Below are positions 1 to 8,545 of a DNA stretch of 64,000 nucleotides, piece after piece. Source of the stretch: Bacillus sp. BHET2 (GTDB lineage Bacteria > Bacillota > Bacilli > Bacillales > Bacillaceae_B). Under the pieces are notes generated by a model. It made no database searches. It worked only from the letters and a program-made list of their open reading frames with translations, and was not told the DNA's origin. The position numbers and the translations under genes were made by a program. Each line of letters opens with the position of its first letter. Positions within the stretch are counted from its first letter, which is position 1. The DNA is taken from assembly GCF_005938125.1 (NCBI RefSeq), contig NZ_VCQN01000001.1:372001-436000 (forward strand). The letters are read 5' to 3'.

Positions 1-171
1 AAATTTAAGATGGAGCCGGAAGAGAGTTTTCCATTTAAACAAATACCAGGAGGAGAAAATTATCAATGGCAAGCGAGGAATATGAAAGAACACTTCTATT
101 ATTATGAAGATAAAGTCATTTGGGGACTAACCGCACGTGTTCTTCACCATTTTGTGAAACTCCTCTCATGA
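1..171 (+). CDS. NUDIX hydrolase, CoA pyrophosphatase-like, C-terminal fragment
   Basis: The window opens inside this gene; 56 codons remain before the TGA at 169-171. The tail contains the run IWGLTARVLHHF. A similar block near the C terminus is typical of CoA-diphosphatase NUDIX enzymes, which cleave coenzyme A to phosphopantetheine and 3',5'-ADP. The NUDIX box itself lies upstream of the window, so the assignment rests only on the C-terminal block and could be another NUDIX subfamily. Confidence 0.6.
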   Translation, partial: KFKMEPEESFPFKQIPGGENYQWQARNMKEHFYYYEDKVIWGLTARVLHHFVKLLS

Positions 172-895
172 CGGGTCGAACCATCTTAAACAGTGAAAAC
201 ACTAAAAAGATAAAAAAGAAATTCTACAAATACCTATACAGATTGACATATGTTTCGAATTTATACTTTTTTCGCTAGGACAACCTGTCGGAGAAAGTAT
301 TTTTGTTTGTCAATATGTAGCAAATTGAATGGTTTGCAATGGATTGAAAGGAGGTAAAGAGAAGTAAGTAGAAGAGGATGTAATAAAAGAGAGGGGAAAT
401 GAATCATGATCATTCGTGCTAAATGTTGGAGAATGTTAAGTGTACAGGAAAAATTGTTCATCCTGAAAGCAGTATGTAACAAACATCTCAAAAAATAGTG
501 GATCAAAGAATGATAAATGTGCACGTTGATGCGACCCGTTTTATTACACACTGTATCCATTGGTGGTAAAATCAAACCTTTATTTGAAGCTTCTTGAAAT
601 AGAATAGATAACAAATAACCCCCATGTAATCCTGATGGAATTACATGGCTGCTGTTGATCCAGCCACCTTCCTATTTTTTGTATAGTAATTCCGCCCCTT
701 GAGCTGATCGAGCAGTTTGTAACTCTGGCCAGCCACCTATTGAAATTGCCCACCTCAATAATTTCCTTCATTCTTTACTTCCAAATCCAATAGTAATATG
801 TCCGTTTATATGTATCTGAAACAATTGTTTCTGGCTTTCTTTTAGGATCATTTGGTAAGATAATAAAGCACATACATATAAGGGGGCAAAACGTT
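172..895. other. Gene-poor stretch, possibly decayed coding DNA
   Basis: No ORF here has both a Shine-Dalgarno site and protein-like composition. On the minus strand, two overlapping frames (about 580-771 and 261-614) read GGWPELQTARSAQGAELLY and then SGLHGGYLLSILFQEASNK. These look protein-like but are broken by a stop and a frame change. That would fit a degraded gene, but I cannot name a parent family. Confidence 0.3.
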
Positions 896-1345
896 GTGAA
901 AGGGTTAAAAGCCGCGATGATTGCTGTTGTTTTGATCGCTATTCTCTTAAGTGGATGCAATCGAAATGCAGCTGATATGATTGAAAAGGGTAGCTTAACA
1001 ATCAATGATGAAGCCAAAACGATTTCATTTTCCGGAGTATTAACAGATGGAGCCTTGGAGCCGAATACTCCGTTTCAAGTCCGATTTTTCATACAGGGGA
1101 AAACGATGAGAGATGCTTTAGGAATCGATTTGATTTACGTCGATGAAAAGTTGAAGAGTCATAAAGAAGGAGAAAAGGCAAAAGAGCATAAGGTAACAAA
1201 AACGGTAGATATAAAAAAAACAGAACTGATGAACAAGTTGATATCTGAGATAAAAAACAGAGATAAAGAAGCGATTACGATTGAGGTTGTGAATGACAAT
1301 GGTCGAATCGATGATAAGGTTCTTCATAACGTTACAAAGGAGTAG
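896..1345 (+). CDS. Small lipoprotein of unknown function
   Basis: The 149-residue product begins at GTG after an AAGGGGG ribosome-binding site. It has a lipoprotein signal: a basic start (MKGLK), a hydrophobic stretch, and the lipobox LLSGC with Cys at about residue 21. The mature part is hydrophilic and lysine-rich, with alternating short beta-like segments, and resembles no family I recognise. It should be acylated and anchored outside the cytoplasmic membrane. It is a single-gene unit closed by a terminator immediately after the stop. Confidence 0.75.
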   Translation: MKGLKAAMIAVVLIAILLSGCNRNAADMIEKGSLTINDEAKTISFSGVLTDGALEPNTPFQVRFFIQGKTMRDALGIDLIYVDEKLKSHKEGEKAKEHKVTKTVDIKKTELMNKLISEIKNRDKEAITIEVVNDNGRIDDKVLHNVTKE

Positions 1346-1371
1346 GGGGAGATAACCCCTGCTCCATTTTT
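1339..1371 (+). terminator. Intrinsic terminator after the lipoprotein gene
   Basis: GGAGTAGGGG pairs with CCCCTGCTCC (one G-U pair) across a short loop and is followed by a T-rich run. The left arm overlaps the end of the gene. Confidence 0.75.
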
Positions 1372-1383
1372 ATGTATTCGTGT

Positions 1384-1632
1384 TCAACGCGAATTGATTG
1401 GCCTTTTTAATGCATATAGATCGTCTTCAAGAAGGAGCATCTTATCCATTAATACATCCTTAGAATCTAACACTCCTTTATTGTAAAGGAATGGGCCAAT
1501 TTCTTTCATAAAGAAATCAAACCAATTTTCAGCCCCTAGATCCCCGATTTCATCCCCAGTTTGTTCATAATAAAAACTCTGAATCCTTCCAATCATTTCA
1601 TCTTTTTGTTCTTTTGGTATCTTTGTAAACAT
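1384..1632 (-). CDS. DUF2164 family protein
   Basis: The product has 82 residues. The segment DEIGDLGAENWFDFFMKEIGPFLYN matches my memory of the DUF2164 pattern (EIGDL, LDFF.EEIGP..YN). No function is established for the family. An ATG nine bases upstream (1641) directly abuts the GGAGGG site, so the second ATG at 1632, with nine bases of spacing, is the better start. The gene is followed head-to-tail by nothing and converges on the lipoprotein terminator. Confidence 0.7.
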   Translation of the reverse strand: MFTKIPKEQKDEMIGRIQSFYYEQTGDEIGDLGAENWFDFFMKEIGPFLYNKGVLDSKDVLMDKMLLLEDDLYALKRPINSR

Positions 1633-1651
1633 AGAACGCATCCCTCCAGTT

Positions 1652-1921
1652 TCATTTCTTCCATCGTAACATAAGAGGACCGATGATAGGCAAGAAGCAG
1701 AGCCACCGCTTTGTCCTTACACCATACATCCTGGTGATGATATAAAACAAAAGCCAGACCAAGACGAAGAAATCCACTGTCATAACACTCACAAGCTTAG
1801 AAGTATTAAATACCTCCCAATATGACCACAAGGAAAAACCGGTTGCCAAGTATGTGAACGAAGCAAGAGACAATACAATTAGAAGAAGACTAAAGGCCTT
1901 TGAAGATAGGATGTTAATCAA
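1652..1921 (-). CDS. Small membrane protein, unknown
   Basis: This 89-residue product has two hydrophobic segments (about residues 8-28 and 44-64) and a basic tail ending in RWKK. No family is recognised with confidence; a DUF2834-like two-helix protein is possible. It ends about 20 bases before the DUF2164 start, so the two may be co-transcribed. Its own start has only a weak ribosome-binding site, which lowers confidence in the exact N terminus. Confidence 0.5.
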   Translation of the reverse strand: MINILSSKAFSLLLIVLSLASFTYLATGFSLWSYWEVFNTSKLVSVMTVDFFVLVWLLFYIITRMYGVRTKRWLCFLPIIGPLMLRWKK

Positions 1922-2026
1922 TCATTTAAAAATGCTTCGAACGTAATGCGGATAATCCTAAAAAATAAAGGAAATCTCCAATGTTTATCCAATATAGTTA
2001 ATTGAGACAGAAAAGGGGGATTCACA

Positions 2027-2581
2027 ATGGAAATGGACTCGTTGTATTTAATTAAAGAGAAGAATGGAATGAAGAAGGATTTTTCTTTGCTGGTGTCAAT
2101 GATGGAATATGCACGATTCACCACAATTCGGGATGTGGAAAATGTATCGATCGACATGCTTGATTATCGCTGTCACGATGATGCTAATTCAATCGGCATG
2201 CTGTTAGCTCATTTTGATGCGGTAGAAAAGATTTATCAGGTACTGACGTTCAAACAACTTGGAGATGATGAAATCGAAGAGTATGCCAAGACCCTGGAAC
2301 CTGCTTTAAGCTTAGGGAGTAAGGCAGCTGAAGTCATAAAGGGAAAAACGGTAGAATACTATTTAACAAATCTGCAGAGCACCAGGGAAACAACGATTGA
2401 GCAATTCATGCAGTTGGATGAGTCGTGGCTGTATGAAGAAACGGATTGGTGGTATGGACAAAAAGGGAATAATTTCTTCAAATGGTTCCATGTATTCGAG
2501 GATGAAATCAGTCATAGAGGACAAATACGCATGATTAAGAAGCTATACGAAAAAGAAAATCAAACGATAAAAGTAGAATAA
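2027..2581 (+). CDS. DinB-family four-helix protein
   Basis: The 184-residue protein follows a good AAGGGGG site. It has the DinB/YfiT-like layout: a helix beginning with a histidine block (LLAHFDAVEKIY, about residues 60-71), a long middle helix, and a C-terminal block KWFHVFEDEISHRGQI (about 151-166). The spaced histidines form a metal triad in characterised family members, and some members act as thiol-dependent S-transferases (for example bacillithiol S-transferases). The substrate here is unknown. It appears to be a single-gene unit. Confidence 0.75.
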   Translation: MEMDSLYLIKEKNGMKKDFSLLVSMMEYARFTTIRDVENVSIDMLDYRCHDDANSIGMLLAHFDAVEKIYQVLTFKQLGDDEIEEYAKTLEPALSLGSKAAEVIKGKTVEYYLTNLQSTRETTIEQFMQLDESWLYEETDWWYGQKGNNFFKWFHVFEDEISHRGQIRMIKKLYEKENQTIKVE

Positions 2582-2619
2582 CACCGCTTGTTGATTTTAC
2601 AAATCGACCCATTCAATTC

Positions 2620-2648
2620 TTGAGTTTTGCATGAAAATCTGATATAGT
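2620..2648 (+). promoter_or_regulatory. Sigma-A promoter of cspB
   Basis: TTGAGT and TATAGT are separated by 17 bases. Transcription would start near 2655, giving a 5' leader of about 110 nt. A long leader is usual for cold-shock genes, where it controls mRNA stability and translation at low temperature. Confidence 0.65.
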
Positions 2649-2765
2649 AAAGATAGTTATTTTTGTTCGGTTAATATGCATGATTGAAGTACATTCAACT
2701 TGAATTTTAATTAGAACAGGAATATAAATTTTTTATGTGCTACTGCACTAGGAGGTACGTGTTTT

Positions 2766-2963
2766 ATGTTACAAGGTAAAGTTAAATGGTTTAACGCTGA
2801 AAAAGGTTTCGGTTTCATCGAAGTTGAAGGTCAAGACGATGTTTTTGTTCACTTCTCTGCTATCCAAGGTGAAGGATACAAATCATTAGAAGAGGGTCAA
2901 GACGTTACATTTGAAATCGTTGAAGGCGCTCGTGGACCACAAGCAGCTAACGTTCAAAAGTAA
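2766..2963 (+). CDS. cspB: Cold shock protein CspB
   Basis: This 65-residue single cold-shock domain covers the whole protein. RNP1 (KGFGFIEV) and RNP2 (VFVHFSAI) are intact, with the flanking aromatic residues. Family members bind single-stranded RNA and DNA, act as RNA chaperones and aid translation in the cold. The sequence reads closer to CspB than CspD of B. subtilis as I recall them. A strong AGGAGG site, a long leader and a downstream terminator make it an isolated, highly expressed unit. Confidence 0.95.
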   Translation: MLQGKVKWFNAEKGFGFIEVEGQDDVFVHFSAIQGEGYKSLEEGQDVTFEIVEGARGPQAANVQK

Positions 2964-2982
2964 TCCAATTGTAAAACTCCAA

Positions 2983-3017
2983 ACAGAGTACGTCACTTGA
3001 CGTGCTCTGTTTTTTTA
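2983..3017 (+). terminator. Intrinsic terminator of cspB
   Basis: ACAGAGTACGTCA and its complement GACGTGCTCTGT (one G-T mismatch) form a stem with a tiny loop, followed by seven T residues. Confidence 0.9.
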
Positions 3018-3204
3018 TGTTCTCATGCTTTTTCCACTTCTTTCGTTTTGAAGTGATTCAATGAATAACTTTACGGTTAACAGAGTGAAAGAATCGATCC
3101 CAGATGGGCTAAGGAATGGGTTTATGGGCTAGACAATCAGAAGGAAAGTTTTATAATGATATAGGAGTTATTATTTGTTTTGAACTTACGAAAGGGTGAT
3201 CTTG

Positions 3205-4725
3205 TTGGTTGCAAAAGAAAGTAATATGAAGCTGGCTCTTGCTGGTTTATTGCTGGGAATCCTAATGTCAGCCATGGATAATACCATTGTTGCAACAGCT
3301 TTGGGATCAATTGTTTCAGATCTCGGCGGCTTGGATAAGTTTGTTTGGGTGACATCTGCTTATATGGTAGCGGTTATGGCTGGGATGCCGATTTTCGGAA
3401 AGCTTTCAGATATGTATGGAAGAAAACGATTTTACATATTCGGTCTCTCGATTTTCTTAATTGGATCAGCTCTATGTGGGATTGCACAGGATATAGTTCA
3501 ACTAAGTATATTCCGTGCCATTCAGGGGATAGGCGGGGGAGCTTTACTTCCCATAGCATTTACGATTGTATTTGATCTATTTCCACCTGAAAAAAGAGGA
3601 AAGATGACAGGGCTTTTAGGAGCGGTCTTTGGCTCGGCTTCTGTGTTTGGACCTTTGATAGGAGCATTTTTAACTGATCATTTCAGTTGGCATTGGATTT
3701 TTTACGTGAATGTGCCAATCGGACTTCTTTCTCTCTTTTTTATCACAACTTCATATAAAGAATCTACAGAGAGATCAACTCAGCGGATTGATTGGGGAGG
3801 TGCCATTACGTTAGTGGTGGCGGTTGTCAGCTTAATGTTTGCCCTTGAATTCGGTGGTAAGGAATTTCCATGGGATTCATGGCAAATCATTGGGTTATTT
3901 GGCTCCTTCCTTTTATTCTTTATCGGCTTCTTGGTGATCGAGCGAAGAGCATCAGAGCCTATCATTTCTTTTTGGATGTTTAAATCTCCATTATTTGCAT
4001 CAGCACAAGCCTTGGCATTTCTGTATGGTGCTGCATTCATCATCTTGACCATTCTGATTCCGATCTTTGTTCAGGCTGTTTATGGTGGCTCTGCTACAAA
4101 TGCAGGTTTAATATTAACTCCATTGATGCTTGGATCAGTTGCAGGTAGTGCTGTGGCCGGAATTCGAATGACGAAAACAAGCTATCGAAACATTATGTGG
4201 GTGTCCATTATTTCCTTTATTATAGGGATGACCTTACTTGCAACGGTCGGCCCAGATACTAGTAGATGGTTGTTAACACTATATATGATCGTGAGCGGGT
4301 TTGGAGTTGGGTTTTCATTCTCTTTACTACCAAATGCCACTATCCATAAGCTGGATCCAAGATTTAGAGGGTCGGCCAACTCGACGAATGCATTTTTCCG
4401 GTCGCTCGGGATGACAATTGGAATAACGGTGTATGGAACACTGCAAACGAAACTTTTTGCAGCGGAATTGGAAAATGCCTTCAAAGGTCAAGGAGCTTTA
4501 GAGAGCTTTTCGGGAGATGCAAGAAGTATTTTCGAACCGGAAATGCGTGAGAAGATTCCTGATTTTGTCCTTGCTAAGATTACAAACGCAATGTCTGACT
4601 CGATCACCACAACCTTTGCCTATGCATTGATTCCACTTGGCATTGCCTTGGTGTTTGTCTACCTTATGGGGAACAGCCGTCTCGAGGTTAACGTGAAACA
4701 ATCTTCAAAGGAAATGGAGAAATAG
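3205..4725 (+). CDS. DHA2-family (14-TM) multidrug exporter, EmrB/QacA type
   Basis: This major facilitator has about 506 residues and roughly fourteen hydrophobic segments. It has the N-terminal DNTIVATAL block and a loop 2-3 motif A (GKLSDMYGRKR). The motif C region (GGALLPIAFTIVFD and GAVFGSASVFGPLIGAFL) marks drug:H+ antiporters. It should expel amphipathic drugs or dyes using the proton gradient. Start choice: a GTG at 3196 overlaps the AAAGGG site, so TTG at 3205 (8-base spacing) is preferred; TTG 3202 and ATG 3226 are alternatives. No regulator gene is adjacent. Confidence 0.85.
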   Translation: MVAKESNMKLALAGLLLGILMSAMDNTIVATALGSIVSDLGGLDKFVWVTSAYMVAVMAGMPIFGKLSDMYGRKRFYIFGLSIFLIGSALCGIAQDIVQLSIFRAIQGIGGGALLPIAFTIVFDLFPPEKRGKMTGLLGAVFGSASVFGPLIGAFLTDHFSWHWIFYVNVPIGLLSLFFITTSYKESTERSTQRIDWGGAITLVVAVVSLMFALEFGGKEFPWDSWQIIGLFGSFLLFFIGFLVIERRASEPIISFWMFKSPLFASAQALAFLYGAAFIILTILIPIFVQAVYGGSATNAGLILTPLMLGSVAGSAVAGIRMTKTSYRNIMWVSIISFIIGMTLLATVGPDTSRWLLTLYMIVSGFGVGFSFSLLPNATIHKLDPRFRGSANSTNAFFRSLGMTIGITVYGTLQTKLFAAELENAFKGQGALESFSGDARSIFEPEMREKIPDFVLAKITNAMSDSITTTFAYALIPLGIALVFVYLMGNSRLEVNVKQSSKEMEK

Positions 4726-4853
4726 AAAATAGTAAAATCAACGGCCTCTAATGGCTGATGACATGTATTCTTGATTGCTATTTGAGAATTCATTTTGTTT
4801 TTTGTTATGAATTGTGTAAATTACAATACCTGACATACGGGAGTGCTTTCATC

Positions 4854-5060
4854 TTGTGGAAAAACGGAAAGAAGTTTTTTGTGTTTATCGGTGTGTTTTT
4901 AGCAATTAGTCTTGTACTAAGTATAATAATCGGTCTGGCTATGACATATTTTTATGAAAGTACAGGATATAAAGGTTCTCCTTTGATCGGAACCTTTATA
5001 AGCGTGACATCTGCAATCATTGCCTTATTTGTAGCTTACAAACCATTCAAAAAGAATTAA
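4854..5060 (+). CDS. Two-helix small membrane protein, unknown
   Basis: The 68-residue product starts at TTG, eight bases after GGGAGTG. The longer upstream frame lacks a ribosome-binding site. There are two hydrophobic segments (about residues 8-30 and 42-60), a short loop containing YESTGYKGSP, and a basic tail (KPFKKN). No family is recognised. It lies 130 bases after the exporter and may be read through from it. Confidence 0.5.
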   Translation: MWKNGKKFFVFIGVFLAISLVLSIIIGLAMTYFYESTGYKGSPLIGTFISVTSAIIALFVAYKPFKKN

Positions 5061-5204
5061 ACCTGATTAATAATGTAAATGGGATTGTCATACTAATAAT
5101 CATGCACATTTTTTGTTAGAAAGAATATGCTAAGTACTAATCTCTCTGGAGCATTCCGGGGAGGTTTTTTGTATGTATTTAAGTAAGGGACGGACCTCAT
5201 GGAA

Positions 5205-5230
5205 AGAGACTAGTCGGTAGACTAGTCTCT
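5205..5230. terminator. Perfect hairpin downstream of the SASP-like gene
   Basis: AGAGACTAGT and ACTAGTCTCT are separated by six bases, just after the minus-strand gene at 5264-5413. There is no long T-run on either strand, so a classic Rho-independent terminator is not certain. Confidence 0.45.
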
Positions 5231-5263
5231 TACATAAGTATTCAGTTAGGTTGCTATGTTTGA

Positions 5264-5413
5264 TTACTTGTTTTGTTGGTTTTGTTGGTTTTGTTGATTT
5301 GGTTGATTTTGTTGTTTAGCAGCTTTTTTAGCTCTTTCAGCAGTGTTTTGCTCTTGAGCAAATTCAGCTTCATTTTTTTGTTGTTGTGGTTTTTTGTTGT
5401 TATTGTTTGTCAT
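5264..5413 (-). CDS. Short gamma-type small acid-soluble spore protein-like
   Basis: This is a 49-residue, Asn/Gln/Lys-rich protein without hydrophobic stretches. The core EAEFAQEQNTAERAKKAAKQ resembles the repeat of gamma-type SASPs (EFASETNAQQVRKQN), but only one copy is present and the tail is a run of NQQ units. Gamma-SASPs are amino-acid stores degraded at germination. It has a strong GGAGGTGAT site and a sigma-G-like promoter upstream. The length is well below SspE of B. subtilis, so it could be another minor SASP. Confidence 0.6.
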   Translation of the reverse strand: MTNNNNKKPQQQKNEAEFAQEQNTAERAKKAAKQQNQPNQQNQQNQQNK

Positions 5414-5434
5414 GATTATCACCTCCGTCTACTA

Positions 5435-5463
5435 TAATTTGCCCGGAATTGAAAAAAAGATAC
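5435..5463 (-). promoter_or_regulatory. Candidate sigma-G promoter of the SASP-like gene
   Basis: On the minus strand, GTATC (-35-like) and CAAATTA (-10-like) are about 17 bases apart, ahead of the Shine-Dalgarno. The fit to the forespore consensus is partial; the gene's nature supports it. Confidence 0.35.
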
Positions 5464-5721
5464 GCGAAATATATATTTTTTTTGATAGAGTATTCCTCCT
5501 TCTAATGCCAAATGAGTATTGACCATTCGGGATGAACGAAAAATGGATTTTATGGTTACATCTGCTGGTCGGATAGGGTGAAGGTCCGTCCCTACGGCTT
5601 TCCATTAACTTACCAGTTTAGAGCTTAAAAGATGAGGGTATAAATAAATTCATGCCTTTATTCTCTAAATTATTTAGTATTTCATGTTGAACCGACACAA
5701 TCGTATTAAGGAGGAAGTTAG

Positions 5722-7233
5722 GTGAAGAATTTTACACCAATGTTTTGGATTTCAATTTCAATTGGAGTAATCTTTGTATTATGGGGGGTCATTTTTCCTC
5801 AAGGGATGATGGATATAATGTCCAGTACACAAGGGTTGCTACTAGATAAGTTTGGATGGTTTTACCAATTTTCAGCTACATTCTTTTTTGTTATCGCCAT
5901 CTTTTTTGCATTAAGTAAATATGGAAAGATTCGATTAGGTAAGGACAGTGATAGGCCAGAGTACTCCACGTTGACATGGTTTGCCATGCTCTTTAGTGCA
6001 GGAATGGGTATTGGGCTTCTATTCTACGGCGTATCCGAACCAGTTTCTCATTATGCGACACCTCCATTTGGAAAAGGAGGCACGATTGAATCTGCTAAAA
6101 TAGGATTGCGCTATACATATCTCCACTGGGGTTTCCATGCATGGGCCATTTATGCTGTTGTGGCATTGGCATTAGCCTATTACAAATTTAGAAAAGGCAT
6201 GCCAGGTCTTATGAGTGCCACCTTATATCCAGTCATCGGGGAAAAAGCTAAAGGTCCGATAGGCTATATCGTGGACATCATTGCTGTCTTTGCAACTATT
6301 TTCGGTGTAGCCATTTCACTGGGAATCGGAGCTCAACAAATTAATAGCGGACTTCATTTTCTTATGGATATTCCTATTAGTTTTAACGTTCAGTTAATCA
6401 TCATGGGGATTGCAACTGTTCTGTACATAACGTCTGCATCTACCGGATTATCTAAGGGAATTAAATATTTAAGTAATGCCAATATGATACTGGCTGTATT
6501 GTTATTCACTATTTTTCTTATAGTTGGACCTTCCCAATTTGTTCTTGAATTATTTTTGACAACGTTTGGAAGCTATGTTCAGAACCTTCCGAGCATGGGT
6601 TTGCGTTTTTCTCCGTTTAATGTAGAAAACAATCAATGGGTGAAGGATTGGACGATCTTTTATTGGGCGTGGTGGATCTCATGGACACCGTTTGTGGGCA
6701 CGTTCATTGCGAGGGTATCTAAAGGAAGAACTGTCCGGGAGTTTATCATTGCGGTTATCATCGTTCCTACAATCGTTTGCTCTCTCTGGTTTGGAGTATT
6801 CGGGGGAACAGGGTTGTATTATGATTTTGTTCAAGGTATAGATGTATCAGGACAAAGTTTGGAGACGGCACTATTTTATGTGTATGATCAAATGCCTCTA
6901 AGCGGCGTATTGTCGATTATTTCACTATTTTTAATCATTACGTTCTTTGTCACATCGGCTGACTCAGCAACGTTTGTGCTAGGGATGCAAACGTCGAATG
7001 GAAGCTTAAATCCTCCGTTTTTCGTTAAATTCAGCTGGGGGATTATCCTGGCGGCTATCGCAGCCATCCTAATGGGAACAGGCGGAATCAGTGGACTGCA
7101 GGCAGCCACGATCATTACTGCATTACCCTTAGGCATTATCCTAATCGTCATGACCTATGGGTTAATCCTCTCCTTTCAAGGTGAAAGCAAGTTAAAAAAC
7201 AAAAGAAAATCCGAAACAAAAACAACTGAATAA
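5722..7233 (+). CDS. opuD: BCCT-family glycine betaine transporter OpuD
   Basis: The 503-residue protein has twelve hydrophobic segments. BCCT signatures are present: AGMGIGLLFYGVSEP (about residues 93-107) and the tryptophan block WAWWISWTPFVGTFIARVSKGRT (about 315-337), which lines the substrate site in characterised carriers. It should import glycine betaine with sodium as an osmoprotectant. Length and sequence fit OpuD; choline or carnitine specificity cannot be excluded. The start is GTG after AAGGAGG. It is a single-gene unit with its own terminator. The C-terminal tail is short and basic and probably senses osmotic state as in relatives. Confidence 0.85.
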   Translation: MKNFTPMFWISISIGVIFVLWGVIFPQGMMDIMSSTQGLLLDKFGWFYQFSATFFFVIAIFFALSKYGKIRLGKDSDRPEYSTLTWFAMLFSAGMGIGLLFYGVSEPVSHYATPPFGKGGTIESAKIGLRYTYLHWGFHAWAIYAVVALALAYYKFRKGMPGLMSATLYPVIGEKAKGPIGYIVDIIAVFATIFGVAISLGIGAQQINSGLHFLMDIPISFNVQLIIMGIATVLYITSASTGLSKGIKYLSNANMILAVLLFTIFLIVGPSQFVLELFLTTFGSYVQNLPSMGLRFSPFNVENNQWVKDWTIFYWAWWISWTPFVGTFIARVSKGRTVREFIIAVIIVPTIVCSLWFGVFGGTGLYYDFVQGIDVSGQSLETALFYVYDQMPLSGVLSIISLFLIITFFVTSADSATFVLGMQTSNGSLNPPFFVKFSWGIILAAIAAILMGTGGISGLQAATIITALPLGIILIVMTYGLILSFQGESKLKNKRKSETKTTE

Positions 7234-7243
7234 GCTTGACAGG

Positions 7244-7269
7244 CCCTATATTTCATAGGGTTTTTTTTA
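7244..7269 (+). terminator. Intrinsic terminator of opuD
   Basis: CCCTAT and ATAGGG enclose five bases and are followed by eight T residues. Confidence 0.85.
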
Positions 7270-7368
7270 TTTCCTACTAATGGCCATTAAAATCCGCTCT
7301 GGCCAAGGTGAATTTGGTAGAATAAAGATACTTGTTGATATATTCTGATATAAGAGAGGGGTCATTAT

Positions 7369-8073
7369 ATGAAACAAATTATTGCAATGGGTGGGGGAGG
7401 CTTTTCCATGGAGCCTGAGAACCAGCTATTGGATCAATATATCTTAGACCAGTCCACGTCATCAAATCCAAAGGTGTGTTTTCTTGGTACAGCAAGCGGA
7501 GATGCAGAAAGTTATATTGAACGCTATTATAAGGCGTTTACATCACTACCATGCAAGCCCTTCCATTTATCAGTATTCAAACCTACAACCAGAGATTTAG
7601 AAGGGTTCTTGCTTGATAAGGACATTATTTATGTAGGAGGGGGAAACACCAAGTGTATGCTTGCTCTATGGAAAGAATGGGGTATTGATACGATTCTTAA
7701 AAAAGCATGGGACTCAGGGATCATTCTTGCAGGATTAAGTGCAGGCTCGATTTGCTGGTTTGAAGAAGGAACGACCGATTCTTACGGCGACGGATTGGAA
7801 ACAATCAAAGGGTTAGGGTTGCTAAAAGGAAGTCACTCACCCCATTATGACGGCGAGGAAAACCGGCGTCCTCTTTATCATTCATATATTGAAAAAGGAA
7901 AATTGAAATCTGGTTATGCTGCTGATGATGGGGCAGCGTTGCATTTTATAGACGTAGAACTTCACAATGTAGTGAGTTCAAGAAAACATGCATTGGCATA
8001 CCGGGTTGAGAAGAAAGATGGAGCAATACAAGAAACGCCAATATCTACAAATTATTTAGGTAATCCCAGTTAA
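7369..8073 (+). CDS. Peptidase E-like serine hydrolase (family S51)
   Basis: This 234-residue protein begins with MKQIIAMGGGGFS. The nucleophile elbow GLSAGSICW places the catalytic serine at about residue 124, and YVGGGNT sits upstream as in peptidase E. A histidine-containing block (SHSPHYDGE) follows. Family S51 includes Asp-X dipeptidases (PepE) and cyanophycinases; the 234-residue length fits the dipeptidase branch and B. subtilis YgaJ. It is cytoplasmic with no signal peptide. A GAGAGGGG site precedes the ATG. Confidence 0.8.
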   Translation: MKQIIAMGGGGFSMEPENQLLDQYILDQSTSSNPKVCFLGTASGDAESYIERYYKAFTSLPCKPFHLSVFKPTTRDLEGFLLDKDIIYVGGGNTKCMLALWKEWGIDTILKKAWDSGIILAGLSAGSICWFEEGTTDSYGDGLETIKGLGLLKGSHSPHYDGEENRRPLYHSYIEKGKLKSGYAADDGAALHFIDVELHNVVSSRKHALAYRVEKKDGAIQETPISTNYLGNPS

Positions 8074-8104
8074 TTGTAAATAGTCTGCATACTTTCCTCT
8101 CCTA

Positions 8105-8133
8105 ACTCATAGGGATAGTGATGAGTCTTTTTT
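8105..8133 (+). terminator. Weak intrinsic terminator after the S51 peptidase gene
   Basis: ACTCAT and ATGAGT enclose ten bases, followed by CTTTTTT. The stem is only 6 bp. Confidence 0.5.
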
Positions 8134-8151
8134 CGAGGGAGGAGAATCATC

Positions 8152-8421
8152 ATGAGTGAAGATAAGCGCAATACCCCGGGAGATTTAGTGAAGAATACAT
8201 CAAAGTCGGCCAGTGAACTGTTGAATAAAACTGCAGACACTGCAAATGGAATAATCAAAAGTGTAAGTGGAAAAGGCGGATTAGTCGGAAAGGTGTCAGA
8301 TACGTCGACAGACTTTGTGAAAAACGTAAGCAATTCTGGAAACAAAGTGGTTGGGAAAACGGTAGATACAGCAAGTAAAGCTGTCAAAGGTGCATCCAAT
8401 AAGTTATTTAAAAAGAAGTGA
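8152..8421 (+). CDS. Lys/Ser/Thr-rich 11-mer-repeat protein, unknown
   Basis: The 89-residue product is nearly free of aromatic residues. It repeats an approximately 11-residue pattern (for example NKTADTANGII, GKVSDTSTDFV, GKTVDTASKAV), with valine or isoleucine on one helical face and lysine and threonine on the other. Such hendecad patterns form long amphipathic helices in LEA proteins and synuclein-like membrane-surface proteins. No enzyme motif is present. A strong GGGAGGAG site and its own terminator show it is expressed as a unit. A role in membrane or desiccation protection is only inference. Confidence 0.7.
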   Translation: MSEDKRNTPGDLVKNTSKSASELLNKTADTANGIIKSVSGKGGLVGKVSDTSTDFVKNVSNSGNKVVGKTVDTASKAVKGASNKLFKKK

Positions 8422-8428
8422 TGATAAG

Positions 8429-8465
8429 AGAAGTAATTTCCCATGTGGAGATTGCTTCTTTTTCT
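8429..8465 (+). terminator. Intrinsic terminator of the 11-mer-repeat gene
   Basis: AGAAGTAATTTCC pairs with GGAGATTGCTTCT (two wobble pairs), followed by a T-rich tail. Confidence 0.8.
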
Positions 8466-8545
8466 ATTAGAATGAAAAATCAGAGAAGACGTTATGATAA
8501 GATGAAATTATGCTAGACAGCCAAAATATAGGAGTGAGAAGTAAG

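Larger units (their letters stand above)
5186..5593. repeat. Inverted pair of AGGGACGGACCT flanking the SASP-like gene
   Basis: AGGGACGGACCT at 5186-5197 recurs in inverted orientation (AGGTCCGTCCCT) at 5582-5593. The small spore-protein gene lies between them. A relative with the core GGTCTGTCCC forms the terminator palindrome at 52802-52842. Confidence 0.6.
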
